The position numbers and the translations under genes were made by a program. A DNA stretch of 8,797 bases from an uncultured Eubacteriales bacterium (GTDB lineage: Bacteria; Bacillota; Clostridia; Christensenellales; UBA1242), in NCBI GenBank assembly GCA_900556185.1, contig USNN01000039.1:1-8797 (forward strand), in the 5' to 3' direction. The notes beneath the pieces are model-generated. The model was not told the origin of the DNA and did no database searches. It saw nothing but the letters and a program-made list of their open reading frames with translations. Positions 1 to 6,776 of this stretch are shown piece after piece. Within the stretch, counting starts at the first letter, position 1. Each line of letters starts with the position of its first letter.

Positions 1-1
1 A

Positions 2-7
2 TATAAT
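2..7 (+). promoter_or_regulatory. Possible -10 element of the methyltransferase/pyk transcript
   Basis: A TATAAT hexamer lies ten bases before the AGGGG ribosome binding site of the first gene. The matching -35 would fall outside the window, so only half a promoter is visible. AT-rich DNA gives such hexamers by chance, and the gene may instead be read from upstream. Confidence 0.25.
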
Positions 8-29
8 AATTATATTAGGGGTATTGTAA

Positions 30-809
30 ATGCAAAAGAATGACACTGCAAAAACAGTCCAAGTTGTTGGTGGAAATAAGTTTAATTTTGATAAATGGTA
101 CGCAGAAGCGTGGAGCAGAAAGCAAGGTGGTTTTTCGGGAACTCTTGCAAGAACGCTAGTAAGATACATAAAGGCAAATAATATTCCAATTAAATCTGTT
201 TTGGATGTTTGCTCTGGTTCGGGTGAATTTACATCGCTTCTTAGAAATATTGTTCCTATTTGCGTTGGTATAGATGTGGCTGATGGGTATCTTGAATATG
301 CAAGAAGTAATTATCACGATGTAGACTTTATAAAGGTAGCTAAACTTTATGAATTTAAACTAAAGAAGAAATTTGATTTAGTTTCATGCAACCGTGATGT
401 AATTAATATGTTTACCACATTTGAAAAGTGGCAGACCTTCTTTAAAACGGTTTACTCACACTTAAATAAGGGTGGTATATTTATGTTTGACTTCTATACC
501 GAGAAAAAACTATCTGGATGGAAGGAAGTCGTTTTTGAGCAGGGTGAAGACCTTGATTATGTGTCTAGAGTTAGCCAAAACAATGGGCTTTGCGTTATGA
601 ACGAAGTTTATTATTTAAAAGAATCATCTATATACTACAGAAAAACCGCCGACGTTATGGTAGAGGCGTGGTTTAAAACCGAAGATATTATAAAAGCACT
701 AGGCGACGCAGGCTTCACAAAAATTCAAATAGTAGACTCATCTTTACAACCAATTAAAGAAGAAGATTATAAAAATTTCGATAGACTTCATGTTTTAGCT
801 AATAAATAA
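30..809 (+). CDS. Class I SAM-dependent methyltransferase, substrate unknown
   Basis: This 259-residue cytoplasmic protein has the order of motifs of a Rossmann-fold (Methyltransf_25/11-type) methyltransferase, which moves a methyl group from S-adenosylmethionine to an acceptor. The glycine-rich SAM loop, VLDVCSGSGE, is at residues 57-66. The acidic end of strand 2 is in GIDVADGYLEYAR (80-92). The strand-4 segment KFDLVSCNRDVINMF is at 114-128, and the post-motif LNKGGIFMFDFYT at 145-157. The C-terminal part (about 205-235) ends in a helix-turn typical of this group (KTEDIIKALGDAGFTKI). The acceptor cannot be read from the sequence; small-molecule acceptors are common in this group. The ATG follows AGGGG (17-21) by eight bases. 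The stop is 11 bp before pyruvate kinase, so the two are almost certainly co-transcribed. The family call is firm; the function is not assigned. Confidence 0.88.
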   Translation: MQKNDTAKTVQVVGGNKFNFDKWYAEAWSRKQGGFSGTLARTLVRYIKANNIPIKSVLDVCSGSGEFTSLLRNIVPICVGIDVADGYLEYARSNYHDVDFIKVAKLYEFKLKKKFDLVSCNRDVINMFTTFEKWQTFFKTVYSHLNKGGIFMFDFYTEKKLSGWKEVVFEQGEDLDYVSRVSQNNGLCVMNEVYYLKESSIYYRKTADVMVEAWFKTEDIIKALGDAGFTKIQIVDSSLQPIKEEDYKNFDRLHVLANK

Positions 810-820
810 TAGGAGAAAAT

Positions 821-2233
821 ATGAAAAAAACCAAAATAATATGCACCATAGGTCCAGCATCTAGCAGTGTTGAAACCATAGAAGCTATGATTAATGCTGG
901 AATGAATGTTGCAAGGTTAAATATGTCGCACGGCGACCACGAGCAACACCTGGGCTATATTACTCTTTTAAAAGAACTAAGAAATAAACTAAATAAGCCA
1001 CTTGGCATAATGCTAGACACAAAAGGACCAGAGTTTAGAATAAAGCAGTTTAGAGAAGGTTCTGCGTATTTGGTGGAAGGTGAAACCTTTATTTTAACAA
1101 CAGGTAATGTTAAAGGTGACCATAAAATGGTTTCGGTTACTTATAAAGATTTGCCTAAAGTTGTTAAGGCTGGCGATACAATTTTATTAAATGATGGATT
1201 TATAGAACTGGAAGTTGAGTCGGTAACTAAATATGACGTTATAACCAAAGTTATGGTAGGTGGCAGGTTATATAACAATAAAAGTATCACTTTGCCGGGT
1301 GTGGTTGTAGATATGCCATATTTAAGCGACGCTGATAAAGAAGACTTAAGGTTTGCTATAGAAAATGATGTAGAATTTATAGCCCTAAGTTTTGTAAGGA
1401 CCGCTGAAGACGTAGAACTTGTTAAAAAGTTTATAGACGACAATGGTGGCAAAAAGAAAAACATAAAACTTATTAGCAAAATAGAAAACCAGCAAGGCGT
1501 AGACCACATAGACTCAATTATTATGAGTAGCGATGGTATTATGGTGGCTCGTGGAGACTTGGGGGTAGAAGTAGACCTAAATAAGATTCCTGTTTACCAA
1601 AAAACCATTGTAGATAAGTGCTTAAAGTATGGCAAAATGGTAATTATAGCCACTCAAATGCTAGAAAGTATGATAGAAAGCCCACGTCCAACAAGAGCGG
1701 AAGTGAATGATGTGGCTACTGCTGTGTTAGATGGAGCGACTGCTGTTATGCTATCTGGCGAAACCGCTGCTGGAAAAAATGTGGTTAAATCTATTCAAAC
1801 TATGAGTAATATTATTGAAACTTGTGAAAAGAGTTTTATTGTTAAAACTAGAATAGCTCAAATTAGCGAAGAAAGTAGCACAAGTTCGGCTATTGCATAT
1901 GCTTGTAAGTCGCTAGCAGATGCAATAAAGCCAGATGCAATTATTGTAGAAACCGTTTCGGGTGCATCTGTTTATAATGTAAGTGGATACAGACCAAACT
2001 CTCCAATTATTGCTTGCACTTGCGATAATAAAGTGTATAACCAACTTGCATTATGCTGGGGAGCATATCCAGTTATGATAGATGTGGTTAACGATACAGA
2101 TAATTTGCTAGAAGAAGCAAAAAAAGTTTCACTTTTAGCTGGGCTTGTTAAAAAAGGTAACACGGTAATTCAAACTGCAGGTCTTCCTATTGGCTCGGGC
2201 GAAACAAACCTATTAAAGATAGATACAATTTAG
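821..2233 (+). CDS. pyk: Pyruvate kinase
   Basis: Pyruvate kinase converts phosphoenolpyruvate and ADP to pyruvate and ATP, the last step of glycolysis. The 470-residue chain is complete. The N-terminal KTKIICTIGPAS starts the barrel, and ARLNMSHG (31-38) carries the substrate-binding Arg32, Asn34 and Ser36. LDTKGPEFR (65-73) closes strand 3 before the B domain. The family signature IKLISKIENQQGV (215-227) holds catalytic Lys220 and metal ligand Glu222. ARGDLG (243-248) gives Asp246, and ATQMLESM (277-284) gives Thr278. The C-terminal allosteric domain runs from about 350 to 470. Glu71 in the DTKGPE stretch is the residue found in potassium-dependent enzymes; potassium-independent ones have Lys there. 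The length matches E. coli PykF and leaves no room for the extra C-terminal PEP-utiliser-like domain of many Bacillus-type enzymes. AGGAG at 811-815 lies five bases before the ATG. It is the second gene of a likely three-gene transcript. Confidence 0.98.
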   Translation: MKKTKIICTIGPASSSVETIEAMINAGMNVARLNMSHGDHEQHLGYITLLKELRNKLNKPLGIMLDTKGPEFRIKQFREGSAYLVEGETFILTTGNVKGDHKMVSVTYKDLPKVVKAGDTILLNDGFIELEVESVTKYDVITKVMVGGRLYNNKSITLPGVVVDMPYLSDADKEDLRFAIENDVEFIALSFVRTAEDVELVKKFIDDNGGKKKNIKLISKIENQQGVDHIDSIIMSSDGIMVARGDLGVEVDLNKIPVYQKTIVDKCLKYGKMVIIATQMLESMIESPRPTRAEVNDVATAVLDGATAVMLSGETAAGKNVVKSIQTMSNIIETCEKSFIVKTRIAQISEESSTSSAIAYACKSLADAIKPDAIIVETVSGASVYNVSGYRPNSPIIACTCDNKVYNQLALCWGAYPVMIDVVNDTDNLLEEAKKVSLLAGLVKKGNTVIQTAGLPIGSGETNLLKIDTI

Positions 2234-2316
2234 TATGCATAAATAAATTTGGCTAATTTTGATGAAACTAATAACAGAGAATCTGGGTTATGAAATAAAA
2301 ATTAGGAAAAGAATAT

Positions 2317-4326
2317 ATGAAGAAATTTTTAAGATTATTTTTAATGCTGGGGGTGATTGTGTCATCTGCAATTTTATTCACAGGTTGCGGAAACGACATA
2401 ATTTTGGTTACTGGTGTAGACTTATATGTAAACGAAATGTATGTTGATGTAAACGACACAATAGACCTATCATATAAGGTGTATCCAAGTAACGCAACAA
2501 ATAAAAAAGTCACATTTTGGTCTACCGATGAAAATGTGGCTTCGGTTGATGCAAATGGTAAAATTACCGTTAAAGACTATGGCGAAGCATCGGTTGTGGT
2601 TAGGTCGGTTGATGGTGGATATGAAGATTATTGCAAGATTATAACAAACATAGACCCAGATAGCATTTCGTATACCTTAAACGATAAATTAACTGCATCT
2701 AGCGGAACAAGTTATTCAGCGGTTGGTTCTATGGCGCTTAATCAAACAATGAAGCTTAAAATAGATTACTTTTTGGATGGCGAGATAAGCGATGCTGTTA
2801 CAAATAAAAATGTTGTATTTACATCTTCTAACTCAAACATTAAAATTATTAATGAAAAGGAAGGCATAATAAAAGCGGTTAATAATGAAATAACTGAAGG
2901 TGAAAAAGCATATTGCGATATTACTGCCACACTAAAAATTGCAGATGGTGAACTAAAAACCACTTGCAGAATATATATTAATGAGTATTCATCATTAAAT
3001 AATTTATATTTGACCTATAAAAACGGAAACAATCAAGTATTAAACCAAAGAAATGGCACAGAAACAATATATTTAACTAGCGGTGGCGGGGAAGTTGAGT
3101 TTTATGCTTATATTACCGATATGAGTAATTTTGTGAAAACCGACTATGATATGACTATTGTTTCTGGCAATACATCGTTATTTACAGTTTTAGACTTTTC
3201 AAGAACAAATGATGGTTTTTATCATTTTAAATTAAAGCCTTCTGAAGATGAAGGAACTGGAACATTATATATAAAATCTACTTGCAGTGACGAAAATGGT
3301 AAAATGATAAACTGCAACGTAAATGTTACTATTCAAGCAGAAATTAAGTCTGCAAAAGCAACTGCAACTAACCGAAAATCTAATGGTTATGAAATTTTGG
3401 TTAATGGCGAAATATTTAGTATAGACCTAACATATTTTGATGCACTAGATTGCTTAGGTAACAAAATTGAAGGCGCTAAACGTGATATTTATTTTGACCC
3501 AATTAGTTCACTTGTAAGCAATTATATAACCGACTATGGCAATAACCAATTTAAGGTTAAAAGCGTTCCAACCAACCCTAACGAACTATTATCGCTATCT
3601 GGCTATGTTTATGTGGAAAATGTGGATAGTAGTGATAAAATACCATTTGTGTATAAGTTCTATTTAAGAAACTCATTAGAAAGTTTAATGGTTTCTAAAA
3701 CGCCAAAAACTACCGAAATTCCAAGTGTTGGTATTAGTTCAGTTACCCTTGGCGTTGGCAGGTCTACAAGCGTTTATGCTTATGCAACCACCTATGACTT
3801 TAATTTAACCGAACCAACCGAAGTAACAGCGTATGCGTTAGATGGAAGTTTGGTAAGTGTAGCAAAATCGGTGGGTGACCAATTTGTGATTACTGCAAAC
3901 GATACCCTTCAAGGCACAACAACTATAATATTCTCTGCAACTGATGGCGTTATGACTATAAACTATGAACTAACTGTAAACATAGTTGAAACCCCTGCAG
4001 AAATTAAAATTTATGAAAACTATGATGTTATGACAGGAAATTATAGTGGGGAAGTTACCGATACATATAATGCATCTAACTCAGTAATTAGATTGTATTT
4101 GTCGCTAGAACCAACATCTGGCACTCAAACTATTGAAAATGTTAATGCAATTATTTTATCTTCTAACTATGGCACTATAACAAAGGCACCAAACACAAAC
4201 ATTTTAAAGACCTATAATTATATAGATGTAGACTTGTCTAACTTGGTTTCAGGCGGTAGCCTAACAATTACCATATACGCAGAGCGTATTGGGGCATATA
4301 AGACAATCACAATTATAAAAGGATAA
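2317..4326 (+). CDS. BIG2-type Ig-like domain surface lipoprotein
   Basis: This is a 669-residue exported protein. It begins with a basic stretch and hydrophobic core, then LFTGC with the lipidated cysteine at residue 24, so it is probably anchored in the outer leaflet of the cell membrane. Residues 32-112 form a recognisable BIG2 domain: a GVDLYVNEMYVDVNDT opening, the YPSNATNKKVTFWSTDENVASVD core and a GKITVKDYGEASV closing strand. The rest looks like about five further beta-sandwich modules of roughly 105-120 residues (about 113-224, 225-342, 343-453, 454-558 and 559-669), each far weaker in sequence than the first. Boundaries after the first are my estimate. There are no catalytic motifs and no wall-sorting signal. 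The start follows AGGAAAAG (2304-2311). I see neither terminator nor promoter in the 83 bp after pyk, so it may ride on the pyk transcript. A structural or adhesive role is inferred only from domain type. Confidence 0.85.
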   Translation: MKKFLRLFLMLGVIVSSAILFTGCGNDIILVTGVDLYVNEMYVDVNDTIDLSYKVYPSNATNKKVTFWSTDENVASVDANGKITVKDYGEASVVVRSVDGGYEDYCKIITNIDPDSISYTLNDKLTASSGTSYSAVGSMALNQTMKLKIDYFLDGEISDAVTNKNVVFTSSNSNIKIINEKEGIIKAVNNEITEGEKAYCDITATLKIADGELKTTCRIYINEYSSLNNLYLTYKNGNNQVLNQRNGTETIYLTSGGGEVEFYAYITDMSNFVKTDYDMTIVSGNTSLFTVLDFSRTNDGFYHFKLKPSEDEGTGTLYIKSTCSDENGKMINCNVNVTIQAEIKSAKATATNRKSNGYEILVNGEIFSIDLTYFDALDCLGNKIEGAKRDIYFDPISSLVSNYITDYGNNQFKVKSVPTNPNELLSLSGYVYVENVDSSDKIPFVYKFYLRNSLESLMVSKTPKTTEIPSVGISSVTLGVGRSTSVYAYATTYDFNLTEPTEVTAYALDGSLVSVAKSVGDQFVITANDTLQGTTTIIFSATDGVMTINYELTVNIVETPAEIKIYENYDVMTGNYSGEVTDTYNASNSVIRLYLSLEPTSGTQTIENVNAIILSSNYGTITKAPNTNILKTYNYIDVDLSNLVSGGSLTITIYAERIGAYKTITIIKG

Positions 4327-4327
4327 C

Positions 4328-4366
4328 AAAAAACTCTCCTGAAAACTAGTTCGGGAGAGTTTTTTT
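4328..4366 (+). terminator. Intrinsic terminator after the lipoprotein gene
   Basis: A 12-bp stem pairs 4332-4343 (AACTCTCCTGAA) with 4350-4361 (TTCGGGAGAGTT), with one T-G wobble and a six-base loop. It is followed by a run of T to 4366 and preceded by a run of A, so it may also work from the other strand. It sits two bases after the stop codon and closes the methyltransferase-pyk-lipoprotein unit. Confidence 0.95.
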
Positions 4367-4376
4367 AGGTGCACTA

Positions 4377-4405
4377 TTGACAAAATTAGTGTTATGTTGT
4401 ATAAT
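4377..4405 (+). promoter_or_regulatory. Perfect-consensus promoter of the GLUG protein gene
   Basis: TTGACA (4377-4382) and TATAAT (4400-4405) are separated by exactly 17 bases, the ideal housekeeping sigma-factor promoter. Transcription should begin near 4412, giving a leader of about 63 nt. It lies ten bases after the upstream terminator, so the downstream gene is its own unit. An unmodified perfect promoter suggests strong expression unless it is repressed. Confidence 0.92.
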
Positions 4406-4424
4406 GTGGAAAACAAAAAAAGAA

Positions 4425-4437
4425 AACAATTATTGTT
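4425..4437 (+). repeat. 13-bp palindrome in the leader, possible operator
   Basis: AACAAT and ATTGTT flank a single T, giving perfect dyad symmetry about 13-25 bases after the predicted transcription start. The spacing is too tight for a good RNA hairpin, so if it is functional it is more likely a protein-binding DNA site. AT-rich sequence makes chance a real alternative. Confidence 0.3.
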
Positions 4438-4446
4438 CGATTGAAT

Positions 4447-4476
4447 ATAATTAAATGAACGGGGGAATTTAATTAT
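4447..4476 (+). promoter_or_regulatory. Inverted repeat presenting the ribosome binding site in its loop
   Basis: ATAATTAAAT (4447-4456) and ATTTAATTAT (4467-4476) are perfect reverse complements. The ten-base loop GAACGGGGGA contains the only Shine-Dalgarno candidate, and the right arm includes the first two bases of the ATG at 4475. In mRNA this would form an all-A/U stem that displays the ribosome binding site and partly covers the start codon. The pairing is seen directly; a regulatory role is inference, and an all-A/U stem is weak. Confidence 0.5.
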
Positions 4477-6679
4477 GAAAAAAAGAATTTTTATTTTATT
4501 GTCATCAATTTTATGCTCATTAGTTACAATTTCACTTGTAACTTATACTATTGTTGATGGAATTGCAAAAAGACCTGTTAACCCATCTAATCCAGAAGAC
4601 CCAAAGAATGAAGTTAACATCGATAAAGACCCAGAAATATTACATTCTAATCTAACACTTAACCTAGTTGTTGGTGATGAATATGCTGGGGATGTTTTAA
4701 CTGTGTCTAACTATAATGGTTCATTATTAGTTGCTGGTGAAAATGGCAAACTAGTTGCAACCAACGAAGGTTCAGAAGATATTTCTGTTCTATCTGGTTC
4801 AACCATTTATGCTTGCAATATTAACGTATTTAGTAAGGGTGATGGTTCTCTAGAAAATCCATACAGCATTGTTAGAGCATCTGATTTAATTAGTCTTGTA
4901 AACGAAAACAGAGATAATTACGCATACTACTCACAAAAATGCGACCTAGACCTAGGTTCATACGAATCTTGGGCTCCAATTGGCTCAGTTGCTAACCCAT
5001 TTGTTGGTTCATATAACGGTAACGGATACGCTATTAAGAATATGAAAATTCAACTAACTGCTGAAAATGTAGAAAATTATATTGAAGTGGCTCAAACAAA
5101 TGGTGGTTCAAACGGCAGAATGTTAACCGTTGGTTTCTTCGGATTTGTTGGTAACCCATCTAGAGAAGAAACAACTAATGAAATTAAGAATGTTAACATT
5201 GTTAATGCAAATATCGACACAACTGCAGTTGAAACAGATGCAGTTAGAACAACTCTAAACCTTGGTAATTCTTATATCGGTACACTTGCAGGTGTTGTTT
5301 CTAACACAGAAATTTCTGGTGAAAACTCTAAAGTTGTAACAAAAATTAACGCATCTTTAGCAAACGATGCAACTTCAACCTTTGGTGTTGTTGCAGGCTT
5401 GGTTGGCAGAACTAATAATTCTAGCATATCTGGCTTTGATGTAGATGCAACTATCGTTGCTAAAAACCCAGGTATGGTTAGTGAAACCGAAAGTGGTTAT
5501 GTATACTCTGGTTCAATTATAGCTGGCTTAGTTGGTAGAGCATATAACACAAATATGGACGGTATGACCGTAAGACTAAATGTCCAAGCTAAAAATTACA
5601 AAAATACAGTTATTGCTGGTGCAGTTGGCTATGTAGTAGATGGCACAAACGCAACCGAAATGACAATTAAAAACATTAATGTAGAAAGTATGGTAGTAGA
5701 CCTAGCAACCTATTCATTCACAAGCAACAACGCAGGTCTTGTATCAGGTGCAGTTTCTGCTATCTACAACAAAAAATGCACACTAGAAAATGTTAATGTA
5801 AACAATATAGTTGTTAACGCAACCTATACTGGTCGTGTATCTGGTTTGGTTGACTACAACGAAGGCACAATATTAAATTCTTCAGTTAGTGGACTACTTA
5901 AAGGTGCTTATGTTGCTGGTCTTGTATACAACAACCAAGGCACAGTTAAGTTTGATACAAACTTTGCAAATGAATATGCAGTAGATGTTAACATTAAAGC
6001 TATGATGTATGCTGGTGGCATTGCAGTAGAAAACTATGGCACAATTGAAGGCTCAGAAAATTTAACAAAAGTTAAAGCAATAATTGGCTGGACTCCAGTA
6101 AACAAAACAAATTTTGATGCAGATGCAGATAAAATTATGCTAGCTGGTGCAGTTACATTCAATAACGGAACAATTAAAAATATTTATTCAGTTTCTAGCA
6201 TTGTTGACGCAGTAAATGCAAGTGGTTTTGTTGGAACTATGGAAAATGGTGTTATAGACAACTGCGTTGTTAACACATCTATCAGAACTTTAAATAATAG
6301 CCAATCTAAGCATTACTCAGGCAAAACAAACATCGTAAGTGGCGTAGTTGCAATCGTAAATGGCGATACAAACAAAATTAATAATGTTAGTGGTAACGTA
6401 ACAATAAATAACACAAACGTTATTAACACAAGCAAAAATTACTCACTAAACGTATTTGGTACAATTGTTGGTAAGTTAAACGGAAACGTTGAAATTAGTT
6501 CAGATAACCCAGAAAACGATATTCAAGTTAAATTCTATGCAGACTTTGCAAGTGCTGGCACTATGACTGTTGGCTACTTAGTAGGTAAAGTAGAATCTGG
6601 CAAAGCAACAATCGGCGAAAAAGTTATGGTAAGAATTGCCGTAATAAAAACCGCTGAAAATGCTGTAATTAATAAATAA
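4475..6679 (+). CDS. GLUG-repeat, probable beta-helix surface protein
   Basis: This 734-residue exported protein starts with a basic end and a hydrophobic segment (about 5-30). Cleavage after GIA (31) is possible, otherwise this is a membrane anchor; there is no lipobox. A Pro/Asn/Asp-rich linker (33-55) and a small Ig-like stretch (about 58-119) follow. GDGSLENPYSIVRASDLISL (122-141) and FVGSYNGNGYAIKNMKI (176-192) are the usual lead-in to GLUG arrays. At least twelve degenerate repeats with a G-x-V/L-x core then run to the end, for example at 268, 303, 346, 377, 452, 477, 511, 554, 583, 621, 661 and 699; the clearest are VAGLVGRTNNSSISG (306-320) and IAGLVGRAYNTN (349-360). Such repeats are expected to stack as a beta-solenoid. 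There is no LPXTG or cell-wall-binding module. It is a single-gene unit between two terminators, with a strong promoter. Codon use differs from its neighbours (abundant ATC, no TCG that I found). Adhesion or a surface-layer role would be a guess. Confidence 0.85.
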   Translation: MKKRIFILLSSILCSLVTISLVTYTIVDGIAKRPVNPSNPEDPKNEVNIDKDPEILHSNLTLNLVVGDEYAGDVLTVSNYNGSLLVAGENGKLVATNEGSEDISVLSGSTIYACNINVFSKGDGSLENPYSIVRASDLISLVNENRDNYAYYSQKCDLDLGSYESWAPIGSVANPFVGSYNGNGYAIKNMKIQLTAENVENYIEVAQTNGGSNGRMLTVGFFGFVGNPSREETTNEIKNVNIVNANIDTTAVETDAVRTTLNLGNSYIGTLAGVVSNTEISGENSKVVTKINASLANDATSTFGVVAGLVGRTNNSSISGFDVDATIVAKNPGMVSETESGYVYSGSIIAGLVGRAYNTNMDGMTVRLNVQAKNYKNTVIAGAVGYVVDGTNATEMTIKNINVESMVVDLATYSFTSNNAGLVSGAVSAIYNKKCTLENVNVNNIVVNATYTGRVSGLVDYNEGTILNSSVSGLLKGAYVAGLVYNNQGTVKFDTNFANEYAVDVNIKAMMYAGGIAVENYGTIEGSENLTKVKAIIGWTPVNKTNFDADADKIMLAGAVTFNNGTIKNIYSVSSIVDAVNASGFVGTMENGVIDNCVVNTSIRTLNNSQSKHYSGKTNIVSGVVAIVNGDTNKINNVSGNVTINNTNVINTSKNYSLNVFGTIVGKLNGNVEISSDNPENDIQVKFYADFASAGTMTVGYLVGKVESGKATIGEKVMVRIAVIKTAENAVINK

Positions 6680-6684
6680 TTATT

Positions 6685-6715
6685 AAAACCTCACCAAATT
6701 TTGGTGGGGTTTTTT
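6685..6715 (+). terminator. Intrinsic terminator after the GLUG protein gene
   Basis: AAAACCTCACCA (6685-6696) pairs with TGGTGGGGTTTT (6702-6713) around a five-base loop, with one T-G wobble, and runs into six T residues ending at 6715. It starts five bases after the stop codon and ends one base before the next -35 element. Confidence 0.94.
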
Positions 6716-6716
6716 G

Positions 6717-6745
6717 TTTACAAAATTAGATACTTATGGTATACT
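6717..6745 (+). promoter_or_regulatory. Promoter of the YjdF-like membrane protein gene
   Basis: TTTACA (6717-6722) and TATACT (6740-6745) are 17 bases apart, and TGG directly before the -10 makes it an extended -10 promoter. Transcription should start near 6752. The first 13 bases match the promoter at 4377 with one difference. Its place inside the longer open frame argues against an upstream TTG start for the gene. Confidence 0.85.
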
Positions 6746-6776
6746 AGGCAAGAATTTATACTTTTTTGGAGAAATA

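Noticed and set aside
1..15. Perfect 7-bp palindrome ATATAAT-A-ATTATAT at the left edge
   Set aside because: It uses only A and T and includes the presumed -10 element, so it is likely chance.
1141..1509. 122-codon open frame on the minus strand inside pyk
   Set aside because: It lies wholly within the conserved pyruvate kinase coding sequence and its product is a low-complexity Ser/Thr/Leu-rich sequence of the antisense kind.
2259..2447. 62-codon open frame overlapping the lipoprotein start
   Set aside because: It has no good ribosome binding site and overlaps the signal peptide of the lipoprotein in another frame.
6714..6776. TTG start adding 21 residues to the membrane protein
   Set aside because: It begins in the T run of a terminator and covers the gene's own promoter; the ATG at 6777 has a proper ribosome binding site.
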